Shown: positions 1 through 10,440 of the stretch, piece after piece
Layout of the letters: the number at the start of each line of letters is the position of its first letter
How positions within the stretch are numbered: position 1 is the stretch's first letter
Assembly: GCF_029168945.1 (NCBI RefSeq)
Contig: NC_083607.1
Span: forward strand, 41,463,257 to 41,527,256
Length of the DNA stretch: 64,000 nucleotides
Direction: 5' to 3'
Source: Cannabis sativa
Lineage: Eukaryota; Streptophyta; Magnoliopsida; Rosales; Cannabaceae
Made by a program: the position numbers and the translations under genes
The notes under the pieces: generated by a model
The model's input: the letters and a program-made list of their open reading frames with translations, nothing else
What the model was told of the DNA's origin: nothing
Databases searched by the model: none

Positions 1-1020
1 AGTTCTTTATTAGCGAGCCATCAAGTCGAGCCAATTTATAGACTCCGACTCCAACTACTACTTCGATGACATATGGACCCTCCCAGTTCGAGTTGAACAC
101 TCCTGCTGATGCATCTCTCATATTTGCAAAGACTAGTCTTAACACCAAGTCTCCAATATTGAATAGTCTTTTCTTGACTCTTTTGTTGAAGTATCTTATG
201 ACTTGGTGTTGGTATGCGGCATTGGTGATTTGCGACTCAGTTCGTTTTTCGTCAAGTAGATCCAAGGACAATTTTAAAAGTTCGTGATTTTCTTCTTGAT
301 TATAAAACTCTCTTCTGTGAGTCGATATGTTCACTTCAACAGGTAGCATTGCTTCCGAGCCAAATGCTAGCGAGAAAGGAGTGTGTCACGTGGTTGTTTT
401 CTCTGTAGTTTTGTGGGCCCAGAGCACCTGAGGTGGCTCGTCAACCCATCTGCCTTTGGCAGCATCTAACTTCTTCTTGATAGTATCCTTTAGGGTTTTA
501 TTAATGGCTTCCATTTGTCCATTTGCCTGAGGCCTGGATACTAACGAGAAGCTTTTGATAATTTTATTCCTCTCCCAGAATTCAGTGAACAAGTCTCCAT
601 CAAATAGGGTTCCATTATCGGATACTATCTTCATGGGAATTCCAAACCTACAGATAATGTTCTTGACGAAAAAGTCAAGGACTTTCTTCCAGGTTATGGA
701 GACGAGGGGCTCGGACTCCGTCCATTTAGTGAAGAAGTCGACTGCTACCACCGTATACTTAGCTCCTCATTGCCCATTGGGTAATGTCCCAATTAGGTCG
801 ATCCTCCATATAGCGAATGGGTAGGGCGAGGTCATCATTCTAAGTTCTGTTGGCGGTACGCGAGGTATATGTGAAAACCTCTGACACTTATCACATTTCT
901 TGACATACTCATGTGTGTCCTTATTAATCGTTGGCCAGTAATATCCTTGCCTAATGATCTTTTTAGATAGACTTTGCTAACCCACATGATGCCTAGAGAA
1001 GCCTTCATGAATTTCTCTAA
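1..1020 (-). pseudogene. Tat-1 integrase fragment
   Basis: The longest open part is 386-751 (121 aa). It carries the integrase core: VAVDFFTKW with the first catalytic Asp, VSDNGTLFDGDLF with the second Asp, and a PQANGQMEAINKTLKD segment containing the catalytic Glu of the DDE triad. Towards higher coordinates (about 870-1010), another frame reads an HHCC zinc-binding module: a His-His pair near HHVG, then RQGYYWPT and KKCDKCQRF. Frameshifts separate the module from the core and a stop interrupts the HH part. Positions 1-385 hold the degraded C-terminal part. The protein would have joined element cDNA to host DNA, but this copy cannot. Confidence 0.85.
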
Positions 1021-1336
1021 TGATTTCGTTTGCTTCTGCGGGAGGAAAACACTGAAGTAGGGGCATTGAATACCCTCTTCTTTATAGTTTGCCTTCGATC
1101 ATTGTGTAGCGAGGCACTGTATACAATAGTTTTCACGCCTCATTTTCGTCATTTGGAAGTTGCTCGTCGAGTAAATAGTTGATAATAGGCTTCATCCATG
1201 TTGGAGAGCTATCTATCATCTCGACCTCTTTAATTTCACATATACTTGGCTCGCTCAGCATTTCAACCGGAACCGGCTTTAGTTCATCCAGATCATTCTG
1301 TGAGGCCAGTGTTGCTATGGCATCGGCGTTGGAGTT

Positions 1337-1663
1337 TTATTCTCTCAAAATTTGCTCAATTTTGAAGTAATGGAATCTTTCCAAGTTCTTCCGAACTTTC
1401 TCTAAATACTTTTCCATTTTCAAGCTTTTGGTCTGGTATTCCCCGAGGACTTGGTTCACAATCAGCTGCGAATCACTATGACAAATGAGATTTTTGACTT
1501 TCAAGGCCTCTGCTATCTTTAAGCCGGTGATCAAGGCTTCATATTCGGCCTTGTTATTTGATGTGTCACATTGGAATCTCAAAGCATAGTGAAACTTAAA
1601 GCCTTCCGGTGATATTAATATTACCCCTGCACCCGAACCCTGTTCGTTGGATGCGCCATCCAC
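1337..1663 (-). pseudogene. Tat-1 second (archaeal-type) RNase H domain
   Basis: The 108-residue open frame begins DGASNEQGSGAGVILISPEG and continues NKAEYEALITGLKIAEAL and CHSDSQLIVNQVLGEYQ. This is the plant-type RNase H fold found as an extra domain between the usual RNase H and integrase in the Tat lineage. The Asp-Glu-Asp metal ligands (DGAS, AEYEAL, HSDSQL) are visible. It is the best diagnostic of lineage in this element. The frame breaks on both sides. Confidence 0.85.
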
Positions 1664-1690
1664 ATATTACTTCTAGGTTTCCGCGTCTCG

Positions 1691-2180
1691 CTAATCAGGT
1701 AGGATTTCTTCTGGAGTTATACCTTCTATCAAGAAGTCAGCTAAAGCTTGGCCCTTGATGGATGTTCGAGGATGGTATCTTATTTCGAATTGCCCCAGTT
1801 CAATCGACCATTTTATCAATCTTCCAGAAGCATCTGGTTTTGATAAAACTTGTCTCAAGGGCTGATCGGTTAACACTTTTATGGGGTGAGTCTAGAAGTA
1901 TGGTCGTAGTTTGCAAGAGGCATGGACTAGGCATAACACGAGTTTTTGTAGAGGGGGATACCTGGATTCTGCCCCTAGTAACCTTTTACTTACGTAGTAA
2001 ATAGGTTGCTTGTGCTTGCCCTCTTCTCGCACTATAACTGCACTAATTGCATCTTTCGAGATGGCTAAAAAAAGAAATAGCGTCTCTCTAGTTATTGGTT
2101 TCACCAAAATTGGAGGCGTTGCGAGATGCATTTTTATGCTCTAAAAGGCCTCTCCGCACTCTTTTGTCCACTCGACGTAA
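1691..2180 (-). pseudogene. Tat-1 RNase H (gypsy type) remnant
   Basis: Two frames, 1892-2131 and 1691-1876, together read as a gypsy RNase H: ISKDAISAVIVREEGKHKQPIYYVSKRLLGAESRYPPLQKL, then LTDQPLRQVLSKPDASGRLIKWSIELGQFEIRYHPR and QALADFL. In intact elements the first segment reads close to 'SDTAVSAVLVRE'. The two frames are offset, so at least one frameshift lies near 1880. The domain degrades RNA in RNA/DNA hybrids during reverse transcription; this copy is dead. Confidence 0.8.
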
Positions 2181-2800
2181 ACCTCCATGTCTTGCCATAT
2201 TTGGCTTGTATGTTCTTGATCTGGGACGTACATTTTTATCTGGTTATATCCAGAATATGTGTCCATAAGTGACATAAGCTCGTGCCCAGCAGTTGCATCC
2301 ACTAACTGGTCGATCCTGGGAAGTGGAAAATAGTCTTTTGGGCATTGCCTTATTCAGATCGTAGAAGTCAATACAAGTTCTCCAAGTTCCATTAGGTTTC
2401 GGGACGAGAACAGGATTGGCTCTCTACGAGGGATAAAATACCTCGCATATAAAATTGTTGGCTAACAACTTTTCAACTTCCTGTTTTAGTGCCCCTTGCC
2501 TCTCGGAATCCAAGGGCCTCCTTTTTTGTCTCTTCGCCGGGTAGTTTGGATCAACATTTAAGTGATGGCAGATAATCTTAGGGTCGATCCCTATCATATC
2601 CCCATGACTCCAGGAAAATTGATCTTGGTTCGCATTCAAAAAGCTAATTAATTTCTATTTGAGCTGCTCCTCCAAGTTCTTCCCAACGTACACACATTTG
2701 GTGGGATTTCTTGGGTCGAGAATAACCTCTTCCAATTCTTCAATTGGTTTTAGTAGGTTTCTTTCATCTTGAACTTGGGGATCAAGATCTTCCTCTTTCT
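2150..2800 (-). pseudogene. Tat-1 reverse transcriptase with catalytic core deleted
   Basis: The N-terminal RT part is open at 2424-2639, with FSWSHGDMIGIDPKIICHHLNVDP and a KRRPLDSERQGALKQEVEKLLANNFICEV segment. Further on, the minus strand reads SGYNQIKMYVPDQEHTS and then jumps directly to a DMEVYV segment followed by WTKECGEAF. The fingers/palm region that should lie between HTS and DMEVYV is missing. The sequence after YV lacks the two catalytic Asp residues and runs straight into the RNase H linker. At least two internal deletions have therefore removed the active site. Confidence 0.75.
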
Positions 2801-2843
2801 TCTCGTTTTCTCCTTCCAAGATCGTCATCAACTGATGACCGAC

Positions 2844-3479
2844 CTATCTATGCTGCAACTCTATGCGATAGCAATCGCGAGCCAGCATCTGGTCGCCACA
2901 CACCACTACCACGCCATCTGGTGTTTGAAACTTTAAAGATAGGTGCTTGATCGAACTGACTGCCCCTAGTCCGATCAGTGCTGGACGACCCAACAATATG
3001 TTGTAAGCCGAGGGCAGGCCGACCACCAAGAAGTCTTGCATAATAGTAGCAGTTAAAGGTGCCTGACCTAAAGTTAATGCGAGCTCGATAACGCCAAGGC
3101 TAGCGATGCTATCCCCTGTGAAACCGCAAAGATTCACCATACAAGGCCTTAACTTGGCCTTTTCGAGCCCTATTTTCTTTAGAGTCTCCTTATAAATGAT
3201 ATTTACCGAGCTCCCATTGTCTATTAATGCTCTCTTGATCATCTTATTGGCGAGTTGAATGGTTATGACCAGCGGATCGACGTGAGGGTATCTCACGCTC
3301 GTCTTGTCTTCCTTTGTGAACGTAAACGGGGGTTCCTCAATTTTCACCTTCTTGGAAGGTTCTGGGGCAAAGACTGATTGCTCGTTCTTTATCTCCTTCA
3401 TAAATATATTCTGACCGTTATTGCTTTCCCCTACAATATGCGGCCCTCCCAAAATAACCAGGATGTCCTCTCCTTCCAC
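2844..3479 (-). pseudogene. Tat-1 aspartic protease region
   Basis: A 211-residue open frame. The retropepsin motif is [19 protein letters not shown], where DNGS replaces the common DTGS/DSGA active-site sequence, as is usual for Tat elements. A second conserved stretch, [10 protein letters not shown], forms the flap/core of the fold. The N-terminal third ([13 protein letters not shown]) matches the usual linker between nucleocapsid and protease. It would cleave the Gag-Pol polyprotein; here it is only a fragment. Confidence 0.82.
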
Positions 3480-3560
3480 AGGAATAGGTTGTAACCCCTG
3501 GTTGTTTGGGTTATTAGGCTGACGGGGTTGGTTGTATCCCTAGTTCTGTCTTTTCACATA

Positions 3561-3890
3561 CTATTTAAAATAGCCTCGAGCGATGAGACTCTCTATCTCA
3601 TCTTTCAATTGGCAACATTCATCGGTCGTATGCCTAATATCTTTATGAAATTTAAAATATTTGTTAGGATCTCTTTTGCTCCTCGAATTCCTCATAGGCT
3701 TGGGTTTGCTGAAGGCTACCTTTTGCTCACGTGCAAGGTAAATATTTTCCCAAGTTTTATTAAGCTCGGTATAAATAGTATACACTGGCACATATTTGTC
3801 ATGCTTTTTTTGTTTCTTTCTATCCTTCGACAGTTCCCTTATTCCATCCTTTCTTTTTGGACCAGAAGCCCCCGAGTTATCAATTCTCAT
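3561..3890 (-). pseudogene. Tat-1 Gag nucleocapsid segment
   Basis: A basic 109-residue frame ending FHKDIRHTTDECCQLKDEIESLIARGYFK. This is the Tat-type zinc-knuckle region (usually C-x-F-H-x5-G-H-T-x2-E-C-x2-L). The first Cys is replaced by Phe (KYFKFH), so the knuckle would not bind zinc normally. The upstream stretch is rich in Lys and Arg, as expected for RNA binding. Confidence 0.75.
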
Positions 3891-4018
3891 GGAAGCAGTC
3901 CCTGTTGAAACATTGCTGGGTTTACCTCTCTAGCTTGATTTTAACAAGTTCATTTCTTTTCGGGCTTCTTCCTTCGGGACAAACACCTGAGCCGTATCAT
4001 TGAACTCAGTGATGTTTC

Positions 4019-4223
4019 TTACCGGACGTCCTTGTAAATCATCCCACAACTCGCCCCGGCGGTTAATGGATCAGTGGAGATCCCTGCCTGAAGGGTTGTA
4101 AGTTGCATGCTGTTATCAAAGTTTCTAACCCTAGCAGTAGCCATGCTAAAACGACTTAAGTACGCCTTAAGTGTTTTGTCAAGCTGCTGCTTTATATTGG
4201 TTAGTGAGGCCACCTCAGGTCAC
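4019..4223 (-). pseudogene. Tat-1 Gag capsid segment, cut by copy A
   Basis: A 64-residue frame with the segment ASLTNIKQQLDKTLKAYLSRF, the conserved C-terminal capsid motif of plant gypsy Gag (usual form 'L..I.Q...ESL..Y..RF'). The frame runs into the copy A insertion at 4224. The preceding Gag residues (an SRDIKKQFQAARD-like stretch) are found directly after the insertion, near 13584-13630, which shows that the two pieces were once continuous. Confidence 0.78.
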
Positions 4224-4228
4224 CTATC
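4224..4228. repeat. Target-site duplication of copy A (left, CTATC)
   Basis: CTATC directly precedes the TGTTGG start of copy A and is repeated exactly at 13579-13583, directly after its CCAACA end. Confidence 0.95.
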
Positions 4229-6136
4229 TGTTGGGTTTTATGTCCTAAATAAAACTCATTTCAATATAATCAGATTTACTTATTAATATAGATCAGAAAT
4301 AACATTTAATGTTGCATGGTTCACATGATTTACTTCATGATTATATGTACATAATGTATAGATTCATCTGAAACCCTTTTCACATACTTGATCCTGTTTA
4401 TTGTGCCGTCAACACATTGGAAAGTAAACATGACTATGTGAATAAAGTTTCCTAGATTTATCAGACACATGGTTTTACTGATATGATAATCTACAACAAG
4501 AGTTTACTTGTATTTGGAGAAATACTATGTTCTTTCCAGAACATTGGTTAAAGTAAAGCTCAGGTTGGATGCATGGAGTATGCATCGGAAGGGACCGATA
4601 TTGAACTTTGACTTAGATTTAATTAAACTTACCGTAAAATCTATTCAAGTCAATATCGCCTAGTTGATCCTAGATCAAATGATCTTAATCCTGTTATGAT
4701 TAGGTTCAATCTTGAAAGGCTATTCGTGTTCTTTGATTTGTTAGTTAAGCCTACTTTTAGGTCAGGGTGATACGTACATTTTGGGAACACGGTAGTGTAA
4801 TTGAGTGGGAGCGCTAGCATAAACATGGAATCTATAGCTTCTATCTGGCGAATAGTAAGCAAAGGATGATCTCCTTCGAGCTTGACCAAACCAAAATAAA
4901 TGGTGGAGATCTCATTTCACATAAGCTGAAATATCATTTATACGGGGTCAAGTGTTTTAAGGATAAAATACATAGTAGGGTGTTACGGTAATTTAATCCC
5001 TTTACTGTGTAGATCATTCATATAGAGGATAATTGATCACATTAGGATTATAACAATGGATAACTAATGATGTGTCTATATGGTGGAACATATAGAGCAT
5101 TCTATATACTGAGAGTGCAATTCTAAGTTCTATGCGTGGATTCAACGAAGAATTAATAAGTTAGTGAATTTTAGTGCTAAATTCTTGATCTACTTATTGG
5201 AAGCTCGGTTATATAGACCCATGGTCCCCCCACTAGTTGAGATAATATTGCTTGTAAGACTCGTGTAATTGGTTTTGATTAATCAATTATAATTCTCAAA
5301 TTAGACTATGTCTATTTGTGAATTTTTCACTAAGTAAGGGCGAAATTGTAAAGAAAGAGTTTATAGGGGCATATTTGTTAATTATGATACTTTGTATGGT
5401 TCAATTAATAAATATGATAAATGACAATATTATTTAATAATTATTTATAGTTATTAAATAGTTAGAATTTGCATTTAAATGGTTGAATTAGGAAATTGAC
5501 ATTTTTGAGAAAATCAGATACAAAAGGTATTAAAATTGCAAAATTGCAAAAAGCAAGGCCCAATCCACTAAGTGTATGGCCGGCCACCTATGTGTGTATT
5601 TTAAGTTGATTTTTTCATTATTTTAATGCCATATAATTCAAATCTAACCCTAGTGGAATGCTATAAATAGATAGTGAAGGCTTCAGAAAAATTAGACTTT
5701 TTCCTAACACTTTTCTTCTGACACTTTCTGAATCAGAAAAAAAACTGAGCCTTCTCTCTCCCTATCTGGCTGACCACTCCCTCTCTTCTTCTTCAATATT
5801 TCGAAATCCTTAGTGATTAGAGTAGTGCCCACACACATCAAGCAATACCTCAATCATAGTGAGGAAGATCGTGAAGAAAGATCATCAGCAAAGGAGTTTC
5901 AGCATCTAAGATTCAGAGAAAGAGATCCAGGTTCAGATATTGATAATGCTCTGCTATAGAAAGGAATCAAGGGCTAGATATCTGAACGGAAGGAGTCATA
6001 TTATTCCGCTGCACCCAATGTAAGGTTTCTTAAACTTTATATGTGTTTAATTTATCGTTTTAGAAAGTTCTTATTTAGGATGTTAATAAACATACTTGTG
6101 AGTAGATCTAAGATCCTGGTAAAATAATTTCCAACA
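4229..6136 (+). repeat. 5' LTR of copy A (1908 bp)
   Basis: Starts TGTTGGGTTTTATG and ends ATTTCCAACA. A TATA box (CTATAAATA, 5661-5669) follows a conserved GGCCGGCCACC block, so transcription should start near 5690. In its first 330 bp it carries the variants of copy C (for example GTGCCGTC and AGAAATACTATG), unlike its own 3' LTR. Confidence 0.94.
5661..5669 (+). promoter_or_regulatory. TATA box of copy A 5' LTR
   Basis: CTATAAATA in an otherwise unremarkable stretch. The same box is at 13103-13111 (A 3' LTR), 22483-22491 and 52381-52389 (B LTRs), and on the minus strand at 28756-28764 (C) and about 57247-57255 (E). Confidence 0.7.
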
Positions 6137-6138
6137 AC

Positions 6139-6151
6139 TGGCCTCAGAGCC
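6139..6151 (+). other. Primer binding site of copy A
   Basis: TGGCCTCAGAGCC, two bases after the LTR. It resembles the initiator tRNA-Met site TGGTATCAGAGCC (seen intact in element D at 42610) except that TA is replaced by CC. Confidence 0.75.
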
Positions 6152-7460
6152 ATGGTAATTGATTTACTTGCAAGAAATTTGGACTTTAAAACGATTGTTT
6201 GTATGTTCTTTGGATGGTATCATGTTGTATTGAGTGTTATTTGATGATTGATTGATGTTTGTAAATTTTCGTGAAAAATAATTGTGATTTTGTTTCTGGA
6301 ATTATTTTTATTGGATAGTATGGGAAAAATTAAGCAAGTTAGCCTTTTACAGAACTCAATTTCGATTTTATTTGAATTAGTTATGAATTTTTGAAGATTT
6401 GAAAAAATCGGGGCTGTGCTGAAATTTTCCTGCGATCGCGAAACTGTCCGTACAGTTCACAATTTTTTTGTTTTTCTTCGATTTTTCATGCTTTTTCATG
6501 GAATTAACTTCCGATTTTTGGTATAGTTCTGTATTTATACTATTACTATTCCTAATTCAATTCTAATTATCATTTTGAATTAATTTAATATTTTTTAAAT
6601 TTAATTCAAGATATTAGTGTAATTTGAATTTGAATAGAATTAGTATCTATCTTCTTGCTTAAAAATCTATCTTATTTTAAAATTTGATTATATCTTATCT
6701 TATTTTAAATTTAAAAATAAGATATTTATAATCATGTAATTTTTAAATGATATAAGATATTTTGCTAATTTTTTAAATTTTGTTATTTTATTTATTTAAA
6801 TTACATTTAAAATTTGAAAAAGATATTTATTTATCTTTTCTAATTTTTTATTTAATTTTTATTTATAATATAACATTTAAAATTTAAAAGTAGTTAGCAA
6901 ATTTTTGAAATGATATTTAGGTTGGTTGAAACCTAATTTTTTAAAAATTGTAGGTTTAATTTTAAATTTAAATTTTTTTAAAAATTTTCGAATTTTTCAA
7001 TTTTTTTTTTTTTTAAATTTTCGATTTTTTTTTATTATTTAATTAATTATTTTCGAAATTAAATAAATCTTACATCCAACTATCCAACTAACCTTGTTGC
7101 AGGAGTATGTGTTTTAGCTTGTTTGTAAGTTTTCAAAACCTATTATTACTTGATTGCAAATAGCCATGGTTACTTTTTGCCAGATCTAATGATCTGATGG
7201 CTCCCTTGGTCAAGATAATAATTTGTAACAGGTATATTTACAATCTTCTTTCATCTGTGTATGACCTAGCAACATGATAGGACCCATCCAAAGTGTGCCT
7301 GTGTGAGCCTATGTGTTTAATTTGATTATAGATACATATAGGTTGTTGTTGCTAAAATAAATTATCATAGTTCTTGATAGAATTTATTTAGGCCCATTTA
7401 GTTATTGGGCTTATTCAATTAATAACAGTTGTTCTTATTAAGGTTAAATTCCTCTCTTTT

Positions 7461-7552
7461 GGGCCTTGTGTGAGAGTTGGGAGCCATAGAAGTGGGTACG
7501 ACATACTGAACCCAGCACCCCCTCACATGAACCACCCCAATTGTGAAGGCCC
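7461..7552 (+). other. Conserved structured block in copy A leader
   Basis: GGGCCTT (7461-7467) can pair with AAGGCCC (7546-7552), TGTGAG (7469-7474) with CTCACA (7522-7527), and TGGGT (7493-7497) with ACCCA (7510-7514) around a 12-base loop. The block is kept in B (24353-24444), C (35129-35221, minus) and E (63487-63578, minus). Its core resembles a block in the LTR of gypsy element D (42026-42075). Function unknown; an RNA element in the 5' untranslated leader is inferred. Confidence 0.55.
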
Positions 7553-9397
7553 ATTTGCCTGATTTGAACAACTGTACTAGGTTAATTACACTAGTTTAAC
7601 CTAATAAAATTGATTAGCAACATAATTAATTTCATTTATTTTGAAATTAATTTAAGAAAATTATAGTTTAAAATTTTTTTTATTCTAAGCTAAACTATAT
7701 GCATTTTCTTGTATTTAATTAAATATAGAATTATAACCATCTAGATTCTTTCTGGAACTTAATTTAAATTTTTCATTAAATATTCTTATTTAAGTTGATA
7801 TTTAGTTATCTACAACTAACCAACTTAAATCTGAATATCTTTTGAATTTCAAATTTCAAAATTAAGTTGAGGAATTTTAGGCATTGGTTATTAAGATTCT
7901 TTAGATATTTTTTAAGTTAATATCTTTTCAAATATTAACTTAAAATGGAATATTTTCAAATTAAGTGGTTACAACTTAATTTTTGATATTTAATTAAATT
8001 TAAATTTGAAAAATATTTAAGTTCTAGATTTTTTCTAATACAACTTAAATTAGATATTTTTTTTCAAATTTTGTGGAAAAGATACTTAGTCAAATAAGAT
8101 ATTTTCTAGATAGTTATTTCTAGAATACTTATTATTTCTAATATCAAATAGGAAAATATTATACATTGTGAAATTAATTATTTAAATAATTAATTTTAGT
8201 ACAATTTATTTTAAGTATATTTTTTCCTAGTATTAAACTAGAGATTAATAATTAAGCCTTCTCTACACTTAATTATTTATTTCTTGAATTTAATACATTT
8301 AATTAATTTGAAAATTAAATATCTAAGTTGATTTTTATCATCATACTTAAATATTTCTTTTTCATGACATTTAATTAAATAGAAAATTATTTTTAGTTGA
8401 AATTTATTTTTTCAACTAAATTTAAATAATTTTCAAAATGTATTTTTTCTTTATTTTATTAATCAATTTTCGAAATTGCATTTCTTAAATGCTAGAATTT
8501 CGAATTTTATCTTGAAAAATAGATTAAGTTGTAAATTAATTATTTATTTTAATTAATTCTTGGATCAACTTAAATCAATGATTTTTTCATTTATTGATTA
8601 ATTTAAAATAAATTGAATTAAAGTATATTATTAGAAATTGAATTAATTAGTCAAAGGAAAATCTAGATAGATGATATTTTTGCTTGAAGTATTTTTCTAG
8701 TGTATTTAATTAAATAGAAAATTAATATTTAAGTTGATTTTCATCATCATACTTAAATATTTGAAATTTTTCTTATATATTTAATTAAATAGGAAAATTA
8801 TATTTTTTGTTGTAAATTAATTTTATTAATTAATTTTGGGCCAACATTAAATTAGAATAATTTTTCCAGGATTAATTTTTTATTTTAACATGCATTTTCG
8901 AAAATTGTATTCTTAAATACTCTAATTTTTCGAAATGCAATATATATTTATAAAAAAATTAATTTGAGTTGTAAATTAATTTATATTAATTTTGTAACAA
9001 CTTAAATTGAATATTTTTCTAAATATTTATTAGAAATTATTACTAAGATGGAAATAATTCATGTTATTTTCATATCCATCTAAGTAAAATTTATAAATAT
9101 TAAATTAAAATTTATATTTAGAATTTTTCATTCTAAATTGGAAATTTTAAATAAATATATATTTAAAATAAATAAATTAAATAGAGAGAATCAAAGAAAA
9201 TACAACTCACTTTAAATAATGAGCTTGATTATTATTAAGATATTCGATCTCCATTGTTGGTCTTACAAAAGTTAAATGTTTTCAATATAACCTCGAGACG
9301 CTAGACTTCGTCTCCCTATGGATGGTTATTCGTTGAACGCATTTAACACCGTAAGATTTCATTTGATAAGTGTTTTGTGAGTTTTCGTCTCTATTTA

Positions 9398-9610
9398 GAC
9401 TCTCCCCTACGGTGACTACTTAGAGATAAACTCATAAAACAGGAAACAATGGTGGAAGCTCATAAAATGAGAATAACCTTGACTCTCGCCTACCGGGACA
9501 ACGTTGGATTCTTATTTTGATCGAATAAAAGGTTGCTAGAATGGTTTCTATTTTAGAAGAGCTGACAACTCTATTCAATAAATGATGCTTTGACTCTCGC
9601 CTACCGGGAC
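9398..9610 (+). repeat. Spaced repeats GACTCTCGCCTACCGGGAC in copy A leader
   Basis: Exact copies at 9481-9499 and 9592-9610, with a variant GACTCTCCCCTACGGTGAC at 9398-9416. A more diverged unit near 9969-10010 is also followed by GTTGGATTCTTATTT, as the 9481 copy is. In copy E the equivalent motifs lie about 175-310 bp before the gag start codon. Confidence 0.8.
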
Positions 9611-10440
9611 ACTGTATCAGTTTGTTGAAAACCTTGGAAATTATTTAGGATTGTATGTTTTAGTATTTTCACTAGTCATTCCTACTTGCTATATGTTTAT
9701 AATTTCTGAATTGTGTATGAATTTATATTGAACCATGTTATTTTCTGTTATTAAGTTGTAGTTTAATTTCGAATCTTCATTGTTGGTCTAACATGTTTGT
9801 TTTTCTAATGAGATAAATCCCTAATGGATTTTCACCATTAGACATACATAATAGTGTAAGATCTCGAAAGATAAATATTGTATATGCAACATCTAGCTGT
9901 TCATCAATTGATGACACCTTAGACTAGTATTTTTACAATATGAAACAAGAAGATTACATAAATAAGATTACTTTGTCTTTCGCTAATCGAAGCATCGTTG
10001 GATTCTTATTTATAAATGAAATTATCCTAATTCCTCTTAGCTTATTCATTTCGAATTAGCTTTAAAAACATATCATTGGATGATTGGTCTATAAATCATT
10101 TCATGTCATTCTATATTTTCTCTTAAGAAATTAAATGACGCATATGATTATAATCCCGAAATTCTATTCCCAATTGATATAAAACCTCAATCTTAGAAAT
10201 CTCCTACTTGTATGGGAAAATCTGACTTAGAGTTTGTATTAGTAGTGGTGGTCCAAGATAGAATTACTCATAATATTTGGTATAAATTTAAGTCTTTGAC
10301 TTTAATTTTAGAATCCAAACAGAAATTTTCTTATATTTCTAATTCCAGAATACAATACAGTTACACTTTCTCAAGTGTTTAATATCCATCTTCTATTAAT
10401 GGATTAAAACTGTATGGAATATGAGTTAGGTATTCTGTGA

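Larger units (their letters stand above)
1..4223 (-). mobile_element. Tat-1: decayed Ty3/gypsy Tat-lineage retrotransposon, pol and gag 3' part
   Basis: Reading the minus strand from high to low coordinates gives gag end, nucleocapsid, protease, reverse transcriptase, RNase H, a second RNase H and integrase. This is the order of Ty3/gypsy elements, and the second RNase H places it in the Tat (Ogre/Retand) lineage. The coding region is cut into many short frames by stops, frameshifts and deletions, so it is a dead copy. The 5' part (rest of gag, leader, 5' LTR) continues at 13584-15720 on the far side of inserted copy A. The integrase end and 3' LTR lie beyond position 1. Confidence 0.88.
6137..9290 (+). 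other. AT-rich leader of copy A
   Basis: About 3.1 kb without a gene, mostly A and T, with many TTTAATTAAAT-like and TTAAGTTG-like phrases. The exception is a GC-richer island at 7441-7560 with inverted-repeat potential (see 7461-7552). The same leader, in the same order, is in copies B (22947-26150), C (33400-36535, reversed) and E (61900-64000, reversed). Confidence 0.8.

Noticed and set aside
7461..7552. Hammerhead ribozyme (as in plant retrozymes)
   Set aside because: The conserved CUGAUGA and GAAA core elements are not present in the block or in the D LTR version.
9398..9610. CRISPR-like array
   Set aside because: Only two or three spaced repeats, in a plant retrotransposon leader, with spacers conserved between copies.
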